From positions 27,069,059-27,133,058 of the forward strand of contig NC_066313.1 in the NCBI RefSeq assembly GCF_022539315.1: 64,000 nucleotides of DNA, read 5' to 3'. The notes below the pieces were generated by a model. It was not told the origin of the DNA. It saw only the letters and a program-made list of their open reading frames with translations, and ran no database searches. Origin of the DNA: Serinus canaria. Lineage: Eukaryota; Chordata; Aves; Passeriformes; Fringillidae. Below are positions 49,201-61,021 of the stretch, piece after piece; positions within the stretch are counted from its first letter, which is position 1, and each line of letters starts with the position of its first letter. Made by a program: the position numbers and the translations under genes.

Positions 49201-52200
49201 CAAGTCTGGGCACTGGGGCCAGGATGTGAAGGACCAGTTAGGACAGAATCACAGAATCACAGAATTTCTAGGTTGGAAGGGACCTTTAAGATCATCGAGT
49301 CCAACCCATGTTCTAACAGTTCAACTGGGTCATGGCACTAAGTGCCACATCCAGTCTTTTTTTGAACACATCCAGGGATGGTGACTCCACCACCTCCCTG
49401 GGCAGATGATTCCAGTATTTGATCACTCTTTCTGTGAAAAACTTCCTCCTTAATTCTAGCCAGTATCTCCCTTGGCACAGCTTGAGACTGTGTCCTCTTG
49501 TTCTGTCTGTTGTTGCCCGGAGAAAGAGACTGACCCCCAGCTCACCACAACCACCCTTCAGGAAGCTGAAGAGAGTGATAAGGTCACCTCTCAGTCTCCT
49601 TTTCTCCAGGCTAAACAATCCCAGCTCTCTCAGTCGCTCCTCATACGGTTTGTGTTCCAAGCCCCTCACCAGCCTTGTTGCTCTCCTTTGGACACGCTCA
49701 AGCATCTCAATGTCCCTCCTAAACTGAGGGGCCAGAATTGGACACAATACTCAAGGTGTGGCCTCACCAGTGCCGAGTACAGGGGAAGAATGATCTCCCT
49801 GCTCCTGCTGGCCACACTATTCCTGATACTGGCCAGGATGCCATTGGCCTTCTTGACAGTGGGCAAAGAGAAGTTGTCCCAAAAGAGATCCCAGATTAGG
49901 ATCTTTTGTTTTTAGATGTTGCAATATCATTGTAATTTTTAAGTGATATTTTAGGCATTTTTGTAAGGGAGGTAAAACATTTGAATTTTTGCAAGCAGAA
50001 AAATGTGAATTAATGGTGGACCTTCATAGGTCCTTCCAGACAGCACATCCATGAGGCTATGGACTAAGTGAGTCAGAAAGGCTGAATTTCCCATGTTCCT
50101 GGAGGAGGCAAGCCACAGCAGGGGATGTTATTCCCATTCTCAGATCACTCACCTTCACAGCGGGGCATGGGTTGATGCCATGTGCCATCAGCCTGGCAGA
50201 CAGCCGTGAAGGACACCAGCTTTTTGTCACCCTGCATGGGAGAGAAAAACATCCGTTGGTTGTACAGAGCCTCTAATTCCATCCCCACATTTAAATATTA
50301 TTCTGTGTGCCCATCTTTTCACTGCTGTCCAATATTTGCCCCTCTGCAGTCTATTCCAATTGCTGTCTCCTCCTGCCTTCCCTCTATCCTGTATTTGCCA
50401 CGGGCTACACATTCTTCACAGCAGGCCAAGATCCCAGCAGCCAGCAGCTACAAACCCACAATGAGTCAGAGGTGCTACACAGCCCTGGCAATAGGATGGC
50501 AAGGGAGGCAGGTAGAATCTTCTGCTTTCATTTTCTGGTTTCATATCCTTCCAAAGAGGTGTTCCCGTCTACCAACTTTTCCTGGGTTCTTTGTCTTTAG
50601 TCTTTTACCAGAGCTTCATGAAAGAGTAACTGCATAAGGAAGAGAGCTAGGAAAAGAGAAAACACTGGAAGAAAGCTGAGAGAAGCGAAGAAGAAACAGA
50701 AATTACAAGAGGTTGCCATGAGTGAAATCTCCAAAGGAAGTTTAACCGGAAGGTGGAAGACACAAACTGAAGACAAAACAGAATATGGCTGAAGGGAGTG
50801 GAGAAGGGATCTCACCTCCATCAGCTCATACCCAGTCTTGCAGCTGACAACAACATAGTCCTGAAATTGGTACATAGGCTGCAGGTCTCTAATGATGGTA
50901 AACTGATCCCGTGGGACAGGCTGTGGGCACCGCATTTCTGTGAGACAGTGGGACAGATTAGGCTGGGATTAGCAAACAGTGTCAGTAGGCTGCGGTAGCC
51001 TCTGGGGGAGAAATCTCTTACTCTCTGAGGTGTAGTGGATCTTCCAGCCACGGCTGAACCCTGAGTCATCGGTGAGGAAGAGTATGTCCACCTCATTGCT
51101 GTTGGTTTCAATGATGCCAGGTGGTTCCCTGCCACAGAATTCACCAATCTCTCTCCCTCGGGCTTGGATCTGATGAGGAAAACATGTATCACAGGGATAG
51201 AAACAGAAACACACATGCCTCTCTGCCTCAGTATGCCTGTTTCAACCCAGGCCAAGTTTACCAGAGTGACTGTGATGGTGAATAGGGCTGGTTGTCAGAC
51301 CCATCTTTGCTGATGCCTTCACTGACAGATCAGAACAACAGACTGACCTAGCACAAGCTCTGCTTCTCCCTTATCTGGGAATCAGAGCTATCAGTTCCTG
51401 AGATTAAGTCAAAGGGAAATTAAACAGGAAGAAGGATGGGGTTTTTTTCCTTCACTCACAGAGGTCTATGACCCAGAGCCTCTGACCTCAGGACAGTGGT
51501 AATTAAAAACCCTGAGGGAGACACAGGGGCCCAGTCTTTCATGCTGGGGCATTCTGCTTGTGCTGATCCCATATTTCTCATCTGAATAGTGGTGTCCCTA
51601 CGACTCCTGTCCAGGTCTGGCAGCCGGGTTGGGAGGAGAATTTGCTAATCTCAGTACCTTGAGCTGGTCGTAAGGACAGTGGACTTGCTGGTGATCATCA
51701 ATCTCAAAGGGTTCCAAGAACTCGAGGGAGATGGACAGGCCCTTCTGCAGACGGATGCTGTAGTTACACTGGAGGTATTCAGGGTAGGGCTGCGGGTACT
51801 CGGGGCTGCTCAGGTACCCAGAGGCCTCTGTGAACAATTCACTGCTGCACTCCACTGGTGAAGAGAAAGAAAGGACAGGTCACGTCGTGGGGCTGTGCCT
51901 TCTGCAGCCCCATCATCTACTTCCTAAGCCACTTCTCCCAACCCTCCTGCTCCTCTGATCTTTTAAAATTTCTCTTTACCTTTGCAGGAGTGGTGGTCAC
52001 TCTGAAGCTGGTAGCCAATCCGGCAAGAACAGAAGTAGCCACCCACATAGTTGTGACAGAAATGCTGGCACTGAGGCCTCTCACTGTTCTCGGCAGCATT
52101 GTTAGGATCACATTCATCCAGATCTGAAGACACAGGAAGTCAAGGGGCATGGGGAAGAAAGTGTTAAACCTCCTTGTTCTATAATACTTAGAGATCCATA

Positions 52201-53666
52201 CCCTTGCCTGAAGCTTCTCTACTTGCCTGGCAAGGAGGGAAATTGGTTGGAGCCACACGGGCTTTTCCTTCTGCACACTGAGGGTATTTCCTACTCACCT
52301 ACAGCTCTGTAGGACGCCAGGAAGCCCCTGTAGGGAATCACTGTGCCATTGTCTTCATTGGAGAAATCAGAGTGAAATTCCAGGTGCATCCTTCTCCCCT
52401 TAGATACAAACTCCTTTCTTCCCGGGTGGTTGCCTGTGGTTGACCCAAGCCGGCCACAATATCTGCCCAAGTCCTTCTTGTCTGCTTTGATCTGTCAAAG
52501 TTAAGGTGAAATCGGTGTAGCCTCATAAGATTGAGTCTGCTCCAAGCACTGATATTACCCAACCATGAGTTGTCAGTGCTTGCTCCTCCCATTTCTATCT
52601 TTAACTCCTTCCCTTTCCTTCCTGGGAAGGATCAGAGGAGGCCTGGTGGATGAAGAGCCATTGCACGTGGTGGCCACTGGGCTGCCATCTCCAGGCACCT
52701 CTTGGCCCAGGTGTCTGGGCACGTACCTTAACATAGTCATAGAAGCAGGACTCAGATGGCTCCAGGTCAAAGTATTTGAAGGTCAGCTTCACCACATAGC
52801 CCTTTGGAACCTCTATATCCCAGCTGCTGATGTTATCGTTGGGATATGGCTTGGGATAATTGGGGGATCTGATCTCCCCAAAAAGAGGAGAACCTCTTGG
52901 GACTGGACTGGAACCGATCACTCCAAAAAAGAGGAAGGTCCATGGGATACAAGGAACATGCCTGTGAACACGACAAATAAATGATGGTATTGCACAAAAT
53001 TAGGTCATTCAAAATCAGGGGAGACTTCACAACTGATTTGTGCACTGTCCAGAGGAATGCAAACACAGGAGGCCTAGTTGCAGGACCAGCTCCTGGCTCG
53101 GATCACTCAGGAACAAGAAGGGCAGCTGAAATGAAGACACCAGCACTAACAAGGTTCCAGCAAACCACTGTACTGGCCTCTACAGAGAAATTCATTAACC
53201 CAGGAAGCAGCATGGAGGAGCATGGGTGAATTCCCTGAGTAAGGTCTGCATGTTCCCAGAAGCTGTAGGGCTGATTCTTATAGAACCAGGAGAAGTTTGG
53301 TTCCCCTTGACCCAGGGCCAGTGGGTTGGTTCAGGTTATCGCTAATTTAGGATCCTTGGCGAGGATCTGAAGATCTCAAGCTCCCGTTTGCTGTGGAGCA
53401 ATCGTGCCAGTGTCTCCTGGGCAGCCCTCTAGCCACTCATGCCTCCCTCTCTGTCATCCAAAAGTTGGCACTCACATGTTTTTTCCTGTCATTCTGCGCA
53501 TCTCCCCCCTTGCCCTCGGTGTTCCTCCGGAACAAGGTCACTGCCCAGCGCAGCAGCTTAGCCCCGTTGTCCTATTCTCCTCCCTGGAAAGGTCTAAGCC
53601 CCACGACCCCCACCCTCCCGCAAGGCTGTGCCGGCGCGTCCCCCTCCCCAGAGCCCCCACTCACAT
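46249..53666 (-). CDS. C1R: Complement C1r subcomponent
   Basis: C1r is the self-activating protease of the C1 complex; it cleaves C1s. Minus-strand exons are 53665-53666 (AT of the start codon), 52727-52961, 52299-52491, 51980-52123, 51658-51854, 51022-51169, 50816-50937, 50153-50231, 49011-49151, 47281-47355 and 46249-47051. They join in frame to 712 aa (human 705). Domains in order are a signal peptide (about 1-20), CUB1 to 143, EGF 144-191 ([11 protein letters not shown]), CUB2 to 306, CCP1 to 373, CCP2 to 445 and the S1 protease. Activation is at Arg459/Ile460 (ILGG). The catalytic triad is His498, Asp559 and Ser660 (AGT codon). The serine motif reads GDSGS where the family has GDSGG. 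The start codon is split by intron 1. The gene is tail to tail with C1S. Confidence 0.95.
47411..47514. repeat. Pentanucleotide microsatellite (AATAG)20
   Basis: Twenty perfect AATAG copies (47411-47510) plus a partial one, in a C1R intron. In C1R orientation this is a (CTATT)n tract starting about 55 nt before the 3' splice site of the exon at 47281-47355. Confidence 0.97.
49245..49895 (-). repeat. CR1 retroposon, relatively intact 3' portion, in a C1R intron
   Basis: A minus-strand CR1. Its tail lies at the left as repeated 'cacagaat' units (49245-49265), after which 'tctaggttggaagggacctt' begins the 3' end. Two overlapping minus-strand open frames (49666-49866, and a stop-free frame from 49747 down to 49313) encode the ORF2 C-terminus, with [11 protein letters not shown], then [19 protein letters not shown] and [17 protein letters not shown]. 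The break between the frames is a single shift near 49700. It is the least decayed CR1 in the window. Confidence 0.9.
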
Positions 53667-53960
53667 CTCCGTGCGCTCGCCCCTGCCCGTGCAGCCCGGC
53701 GGAGCTCGGAGCGGCGGCCGGCGGGGAGCCGGGGCGGGCGGGACGGGGTGGGAGGAGGAGGGAGAGAGGGAGGCAGGAGCGGGGAATAGAAAGCAGGACT
53801 GCGAGCAGCCTGGCACCGGATCAGGTCGGTCCCTGCGCCGACTCTGCTGCCCTCTGCTGCCGAGCGCCCCGGGCCCGGTCCGCGAACACGGAGCCGGGGG
53901 GGCCCCGGGGGTGCCTCGGCCTGGCCATCAGAGCCGAGAGACCTCTTCTGGCCCAGGAGG
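53590..53960 (-). promoter_or_regulatory. C1R: C1R first exon and GC-rich promoter
   Basis: This CpG-rich block includes the end of C1R exon 1, where GGAGAT precedes the donor GTGAGT at 53664. Upstream on the minus strand lies a pyrimidine-rich, TATA-less GC region. The 5' UTR start is unknown. Confidence 0.55.
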
Positions 53961-56900
53961 CAGGAAAACGATTGCCTGAGACCCCTCCGAGGGCTTGGTC
54001 TACAATCCAGAAGCTGTTCCAAGTTTGTTCCCACCGAAAATGTCCTCCTAGGAAGTCCCCCCCCCAATCCCCCTGGGCTGTTTTCTGGTATAGAAAGATG
54101 AGAAAATTTATAGCCTTCACAAGCTAATTCAAACTTTAAAAAATCAAGCTGAAATGAAGCTGTCAAAAAAGATAAGTTTTCTCAATTCTGACCTGCTGAA
54201 GAGCACTTCTGAGATTTCTGGGGGGTGGGAACTGGGATCATCTGAAGAAAAGCAAGAAGCCTCAGGCACTTGAGTTAAAAAGATATTAAGAAAAATGAAA
54301 GTCTACAGAATTAAAGGCATTCTGAGAACAAATCTCTTTTCAAGGACCCCTCTTGATGTTTCCTCTGCAAGCATTTTTAGGAGAACCAAGATAGATAGAT
54401 AAGGCCCTCTATTTAATGGGGAAATGAGAAAAGACAGCAACTTGAAAACCCCTTTCAGGCTTTTAACAACATAGTCCCCAATACATAGATTTATGTCCCC
54501 AATTTTATGAAATTTAAAATTTCTTGGCTTTCAGGCTTTGGTGGAAGAGATAAAACACCATTTTAGTGTTTTTTCCTGGGAATTATGAGTGGCTTCAGAG
54601 AGGTTAGGATGTGTCTTGCATTGAAATCAGAGGAAGTAATTCACAGCCACAAAAACATGTTGAATGAAGATGAAAATAGTGTTAAAAAGAATGAAGAAAG
54701 CATCTTTGGGATATTTATGGAAGTGTACTAGAGAACCTGTTCATCAAACATCTTTGAATTATAATCCCAAAAAAGATGACATAAACACATAATTAATGCC
54801 ACTGTAATAATACCATATGGCCCCACATATCAGATTTAAGATTAAACAGGGAACATTATCCCTGTACTTCCTGATGTCCTCTGCATGATGAACACCCTTG
54901 GGCAGGCTCACTGCTGTGCTGTGAGTGGTTTCTTACTCAGAAACCACACCTGGAAAGTAGTGGGAAGAGTGTTCCCTAGGAAAGCATGCACAGACAGACA
55001 CCCCTGGGCATCCTTTGTAAGGAAGTGGATCATTTTGCTGTGTCCTTGACAAGCAATCTTCTATCCAGAGGGCACTTACTGGGAGCGTCCCATGACACGT
55101 TCAAAGCTCATCTCCCGTGTCTTCATTTCCTTCTCCCATCCTGAAAGCATCATCTGGGATAACAGGAGGCTTCTTCAGCTGGTGAAGCAGGGGTGCTTGG
55201 CAGAGGACGCAGCCAGCCGGAGCAGCCCACCTCTAGCACATGTCCCAGAGACACTCCTGGATGGGACAGCACAGCTGCACCCTCAGTCCAGCTCCAGTGC
55301 TCCCACTGATGGCCTTCCCCTTCAGGTGCTCTGCACAATCCTCTACCTCCTGTTAGGCTGGGGCCAGGAAATAGCACGGCACCCGTTTTCCCTTGGAAGG
55401 ACATATGTGATATGTGCCCATCTTTGCTTAGGGGCAGAATTCCAGTATGACCACGGAAGATATGTAGGGCCAAAGAATGCCAAAACTAGCCCCTGTTTGC
55501 TGCCTGCGAGCCTCAGCTGCATTACAAGTGGTCTGGACAATAAATACAGACAATATCAGAGCAAAGCAAAAAACCTGTAGATCTTCAGCATGGTCAAAGA
55601 TGCCAACATCCTCTTATGGAGCAAGAACCCTGCTTTGAATACAGTGTCTTGCAGGAGGTCATTGGAAAGAAATCTGCTCTACAGACTCAGAAACCATGGA
55701 AATATCCTCTGGTATGCAGGCTAGATCCTCTCATCTACAGAGAAGGAGCTGGATACTTGATCCTCAAGCCTGAATCAAAGAGGATAGAGAATTACCTCTA
55801 TTTGGTCTCTTACAGCTATACCATCTACCCTACAGCACAGCAGGGCTGCAGACCCAGGCTCACCTATAAACACTGAGCTGCTTCCCCAGGGCACTCTACC
55901 TTCAACCCCATTGGTTTGACTACCCAATTTACCCAAAGGCTTGGCTGGAGCCTTCTGGGGACACTGCCATTGGGCTTGGCCTTCACACAGTCAGGTCTGT
56001 GCTGTCCCGTGGCTCAGCACTCTTTCAGATAAATCATGGCTGGTAGGGAAAGGATGGTCAAAACCAAAAGAAGGTTCAGGACTCAGAGAGTGGGTCTTTC
56101 CTCTGATATGAGATGGTGAGCAGCAGCAACAGCACCTTGGCAGCCTGTTCCTGTGTCTTCTAAATCAAGGAGCAAAACCAAGTGTAATACCCTGAGGAGT
56201 ACACAGCTCTGCAGCACCAGTCACTCACCGATATCACACCTCCTCCCACCTGCATCCTCCCAACATCACAACTTTCCCCTGCTTTACAGTGGCATTCTCA
56301 CTTCCTATAGCCTCATGTCTCAGCAATGTAGCGCTGTTGGGTAGTCACCATCTGACTTAGGCATCACACCTTTCATGATTATGAAAGGAAGAACTGGATT
56401 ATTAATGCTGGTAGTAACTACCTGAAGGCCTAGAATATGTTATCCACACTATGATGATCATTAGTGTGGATAACACATCAAGTGAGTATGACTCTCATCT
56501 GTGGTTCTGCCCCAATCAGATGCTTCCTGAAGAAGAGAGGCTGTCATGGATATATGATGGGTGGCAATGAGTCAGAAGCAATCTACTTGGCCTATAACCT
56601 CACAGGCTTACAGGAAAATTATGGGGATGGCAGAAGAGTCTGGCTAATCACCTGAAGGCATTAGTGTCTGCCATCCAACCAGAATGAAGGCTCAGAAGAG
56701 GAGTTTGTACCAGCTTGTGGTGCAGAGCCTAGAATGAGCTGATTAGTTGTTGATCACACAGTCTGGAAGATACCAGCCTGGACATGGTGAGGTGAGCTTG
56801 GTGCTGGGCATCAGAAGCAGCTCTGAGGAAGAGTGCAAAGAGGGCAACAGTGGAACCAGCTGCTGTCTGCCTTCTGCAGCTTCATGATACACAACAAAGG

Positions 56901-57744
56901 TCATGTAGAGGTTCCCTGTGGTAGAAGGAGCGATGGGCTGAGGAGGTCTGCACACTGCAGACATGCTGGATGGCCTGGCTCTGACTGCTCACTGGCTTTG
57001 ATTATGGCACTCAAATTGTGGATTGTGGGTACTGACAGGGTGCTCGTGCCTCATATGTCCTCAGATACAACCGTAAAGATTCAGAGGTTGACACTGTAGG
57101 CACAGCTGCAGCCCTCCAAGCCTTTGCCTATCACATGTTCTGAAGTAATGCTTTTCTCATGGCACTCATCTTTGCAGTTTCCTGAAAAGAAGCTCTCCAG
57201 AAAACACTATTTCAAAATGATTGCTGGCAGAAAAAATAAAGGGCTTATATTTTAAAAATCTGCCAATCTCTTGGCTCTTTGTGGTGTCAGTAGTTGCACA
57301 TTTTTGTGTACCCTGCCTTTCAACCTTCTGTTGAGGGGCAACCACAAGCATTTTTCAGGAATAGCTGCCTGTGGACTTGTGCCCATCGCATCAGGTGTCA
57401 TAATTAAAGAACAGCTCTCTTTGTGGCATGGGTCTGGCTTTTCAGGGGACCTCACCTCCTCTGGTTCTGCCCCTTGGTCTCCAACTGCAGATAGCTGTGA
57501 ACCAGCGGAGCTAAAATGTTTGTGAGGAGACCCTGCCAGAAGGAATGCTGGGGCTAGAGAGGTGGCTGTGGTTTCTTACCCCATGAAGAGATCCTGACCC
57601 TTCCTCACCCATGGGACCTTCTCAGGAAGGCAGGGAACATCGGGCTGATTACTCCAGCCCTCCCACTTGACACCACCCACATGAGAATCCTAGACTCTGA
57701 AGGACAAGTTCTATTTCCTACCCATCCTGCTTGAGGATCCCAAG
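53961..57744. other. Intergenic DNA between C1R and RBP5
   Basis: No gene was recognised on either strand. In human, C1RL occupies this interval, but no CUB, CCP-free protease or S1 catalytic motif was found here. Sequences at 55090-55590 and 56460-57110 have moderately long frames without a family I can name. Confidence 0.5.
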
Positions 57745-57819
57745 AAGCTGTGGCTGCCCCATCCCTGGAAGTGCTCAAGGTCAGGCTGGATGAGGCTTTA
57801 AGCCACGTGATCTAAGTGA
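57745..57819 (+). repeat. CR1 fragment, left part of an interrupted copy
   Basis: 'ccatccctggaagtgctcaa', 'ggctggatgaggctttaagc', then 'gtgatctaagtg'. This is plus-strand CR1 3' region; its continuation is found at 58066-58138. Confidence 0.75.
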
Positions 57820-57823
57820 AATG

Positions 57824-58031
57824 TCACAGAATCACAGCATCACTTAGGTTGGAAAAGACCTCCAAGATCATCAAATCCAACCTTTGACCAATCATCAACC
57901 TTTTCTAAGAGACCATGGCAGTAAGAGCCACATCCAATCATTCTGTGAACACCTCTGGGGATGGTGATTCCACCACCTCCCTGGGCAGCCCATTTCAATG
58001 CTTGACAATGAAGAAATTCTTCCTGAATTCC
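57824..58031 (-). repeat. CR1 fragment inserted into another CR1
   Basis: A minus-strand CR1 with the reversed tail 'tcacagaatcacagcatcac', then 'ggttggaaaagacctccaag' and 'ctccctgggcagcccatttc', truncated at 'aagaaattcttcctgaatt'. G-rich sequence at 58032-58065 follows. Confidence 0.85.
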
Positions 58032-58065
58032 ACGGCGGGGTGCGGGGGTGGGGGGAGGAAAGGGG

Positions 58066-58138
58066 AAGCCTGGAACTAAACGATCTTTAACATCCTTAAA
58101 ACCCAGACTATTCCATGATTCGATGATCCCACAATCCC
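58066..58138 (+). repeat. CR1 fragment, right part of an interrupted copy
   Basis: 'agcctggaactaaacgatct', 'cagactattccatgattcga'. This plus-strand CR1 terminal segment continues where 57745-57819 stops. Confidence 0.7.
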
Positions 58139-58229
58139 GGGAAGAATGTAGCATCCCCAGAGGACCAGAGAAGACGGCAGGTGATGGTTGCAGAAGCAGC
58201 CCAAGCTATCCACTTGGACACTTGCCCAC

Positions 58230-58510
58230 TCGGGCACCGACCCTCCCCCCAATGCCGGAGGGCACGGCGGGGTTCGGTCGCGGGGGGGGCGGCAGGAGGA
58301 GCGCGGGAGCTGCGGGGCCGGGCCGGCCGCGGGGCAGCCCCCGCCCCGCTCCTCCCCGACGGCTCTTATTCTGAAAGGAGCCTCCGCGCAGCCGGCGGCC
58401 CAGTGCCCTCCCCGGCCCGGCCCATCCCGCCTCCCGCTCCCCGCCGGCCCGGCCCAGCCGTGACCCCCGGCCGGCCCGGCCGCTGCTGGCCGGTGGGCGA
58501 GGCTCAAGAA
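58230..58510. promoter_or_regulatory. CpG island at the 3' end of RBP5
   Basis: A very GC-rich, CpG-dense stretch of about 280 bp directly downstream of the RBP5 stop codon (in RBP5 orientation). It looks like promoter-class DNA, but no start of a gene could be recognised. It may equally be the GC-rich 3' UTR of RBP5. Confidence 0.45.
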
Positions 58511-58612
58511 AACACGCTGCTATGGGGGGGTTCGGCTCGCTCGGGTCTTGTTTCTTTTTCTTTCTCGCACTGGGGAGCGCGGGTCCTGTCCGGGCATCTC
58601 TGCGGGGAGCGC

Positions 58613-60143
58613 TCACTTCACCTTCTGGAAAACCTGGACGCAGACCTCGTCTTCAGCAGTCATGCGCTGGGAAAGGGGAGGCAAAAGAGGAGTTTAGGTT
58701 GGATCCCCTCCTGTCTCTCCCCAGGTCTGCCAGCCCTCCCGCTGCTGGCTGGAGCCTCGCAGGCCACACGCTGATGCACTGCCGACCCTCCCAAGCCCCT
58801 GCGGGTCTGGCTGCAGGGCAGGGAAGGGACATCGCCTTTGTTGAGCTGTTTAACTTTTGAGTTTAACTTTTAAACCCTAGAGGCGGATGTTTGTGTGAAG
58901 CGGTGGCTGCCCCCCGCAGAGCCGGGGATGAGGTCTGAGAGAAGCTGGAAGGAAACTGCAGGGAAGGAAACTCAGAGCCAACAGCACCCACACTGGTGTC
59001 CCCCCCACTCGCTGTGATTGGGATTTTGCAAACTGCATTAGACCCCTCCTCACCAGATGCAGCTGGTCCCCCTCCAACCAGTGCCTCCAGCCTCGGTTTC
59101 TCTTCTCTCCGAGCTGCTCACACACCAGCTGATCCCCCTCCCAGGAGACGGTTGTCTGAAGGGAAGGAGAGGGGGAACATGGTCCTGAGACAAGTGGATC
59201 GGGGTGATACATGTTTCCAGCGCTGACACTGGCTGTTCCTCTCCGACACAATGTCAAATGCAGTCCCTGATCTGGTGTCTCTTTAGTGGTTCCTTGGGAC
59301 AGATGGTCTTTGTGGGAGGTGAATGACCCTCTGGCTTCCAAGTGCAACAACAGAGTTCTGCCAAGTGGCCCGACATTCTATCTTTTCAGGGCTTTGCTCC
59401 AGAGGATAATATCCTCTGGATCCCAGAGAACCGGTTTCTGGCTCTTTACTGCTCATTCTCTTGGCAGTGAGTGATTTACTCATAGAACCACTTACTCCTG
59501 AACCTGCAGGGGCATGCCAGCTCTGGGCTTGGTTCTCACCTGGGTATTGAGTCAAAAAGCTGAGCAAGTCCCTGAACTCTTTAGCACACCCCAGTCCCTT
59601 GTAAAATGCACTGCTTGGACTTCTCACCTGGCACTTGCGTCCATCCACAGGTCCCAGGTCTTCCTCAAACTGGACTCCCAGGTCGAAATCCATAACGTAG
59701 TCCCGCAGGGAGGTGATGGTGCGGATGACCATGTGATCTCCCGTGTGGATAATCTCTTTGTCCGGCTTCAGTAGGCAGACCAGCTTTCTCAGGACCACGT
59801 TGATATCTAGAGGATGAGAAAGAGGGGAGATGTGTGGACGACCTGGGCCCCTTCTCCGGTAGAGCTCCTCCACTCTTTTCAGTCAAGAAGCATCAACCAG
59901 AGTACCTCTTTTCCTCTCCTACCACAGCGCAAAAGTGATGGTAGGAGACAGAAGCACCAGAAGGTTCCCAATTCCCTTTCTCCTTCCCCTTTCCGACTCT
60001 TAACTTTTGGGAGATACAGAACGGAACTAATAAAGGGAAGGAGGGAGCGTGATGGGGACGGGAGCGTTACCTAAAGCCCGCAGGTAATTGTCCATGTTCT
60101 CTTGGGAGACGAAGCGGTAATAGCCGGTGAGGTTGGGAGGCAT
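58613..60143 (-). CDS. RBP5: Retinol-binding protein 5 (cellular retinol-binding protein III)
   Basis: RBP5 is a small cytosolic lipocalin-fold (FABP-like) protein that binds retinol. The four minus-strand exons, 60071-60143, 59628-59806, 59054-59155 and 58613-58666, give exactly 135 aa, the human length, with the usual four-exon FABP layout. The protein starts [13 protein letters not shown] and contains [25 protein letters not shown] and [13 protein letters not shown], ending FQKVK. His109 (108 without Met) in WRHW is the residue that marks RBP5, where RBP1 has Gln. It is head to head with CLSTN3, sharing a CpG island. The last exon opens into a CpG-rich 3' flank. Confidence 0.95.
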
Positions 60144-61021
60144 GCCGGGGCAGAGGGACGCGGCGGACGGTGCGGAGGAAAGAGAGCAAGCAGCCGGTCA
60201 GCAGCGGAGCCGGGACCAAGCTGGCTCGCCGGGCGGGCCGGTCGCTGTCCCGCGGTGCGGGGAGCGCTGCGGACTGGCCCGATCCCCGCGCCCCCCACCG
60301 CAGTAAGAGTCCCCGCGCCGGGGGGCGCGGAAAGGGCCGGGACGGCCCCTGCTCCAGCATCTCCGCCTCGCCTGGGCTGGACGTAGGGACGGCGGGTTAC
60401 CTCCTCACCCTCCGCCCTCCTCGGGGGCTGCCCCTATTAAACTCTGGACTTCCAACCAGCGGCAAGGAACCCTCCCTCTCCGGCCCTTCCACACACCGTG
60501 GCGCCTGTGGCTACGAGCTTCGCCGGAGCGGTGCCCCGGCCTGCGCTCCCCAAGGTGCGGACACCCCGTCGAGGAGAGGCGGCGGCAGGCTGGCAGCTCT
60601 GCCCTGCCGAGCCCGATCCCGGGCTCCGGGTGCGGTCTGCAGCCCCTCGCCCCCGTATCCCCCCGATCTCCACGCCCTCCTCGTCCCTGAGCAGCCGCCG
60701 CGGTGTGGAAGCTTCCCCCTCCCCGGGCAGCCTCCCGCAGCCGTCGCCGCGCTCCGGGGACAGCCTGGCCCGCAGTGGGGAGGCGAGGAGCGGCGGGCGC
60801 TCCCCGCCTGCATCCCGATCCCGCATCCCCGTCCCGCGGCACCTGGCGCTGCGGCCGCGCGCATTGGCTGCGCCCCCCGCCGCCCGTGACGTCATGCTGC
60901 AGTGCGGGGCGGGGCCGGGCGGGGCGCGGAGCCGCTGCCGGAGGTGCCGCCGTCCCTGCGCGCCGCCGCCGCGGGAGCGAGGGCGTGGGTCCTGCCGGGA
61001 CCCGCCGCCGCCGCCGCCGCG
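60144..61021. promoter_or_regulatory. Shared CpG-island promoter of RBP5 and CLSTN3
   Basis: 878 bp of GC-rich, CpG-dense DNA between the divergent start codons, with no TATA box seen. Near CLSTN3 there is an inverted CCAAT box (ATTGG, 60863-60867) and a perfect cAMP response element TGACGTCA (60887-60894), about 130 bp ahead of the CLSTN3 ATG. A CRE would fit neuronal CREB control of CLSTN3; this is inference. Confidence 0.6.

Noticed and set aside
49313..49866. Protein-coding gene on the minus strand
   Set aside because: The sequence is the C-terminal end of a CR1 ORF2 with a frameshift and a CR1 tail, so it is a retroposon, not a host gene.
55092..57110. Moderate open frames in the C1R-RBP5 gap
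   Set aside because: No conserved motif, no paired splice sites and no match to C1RL or any remembered family.
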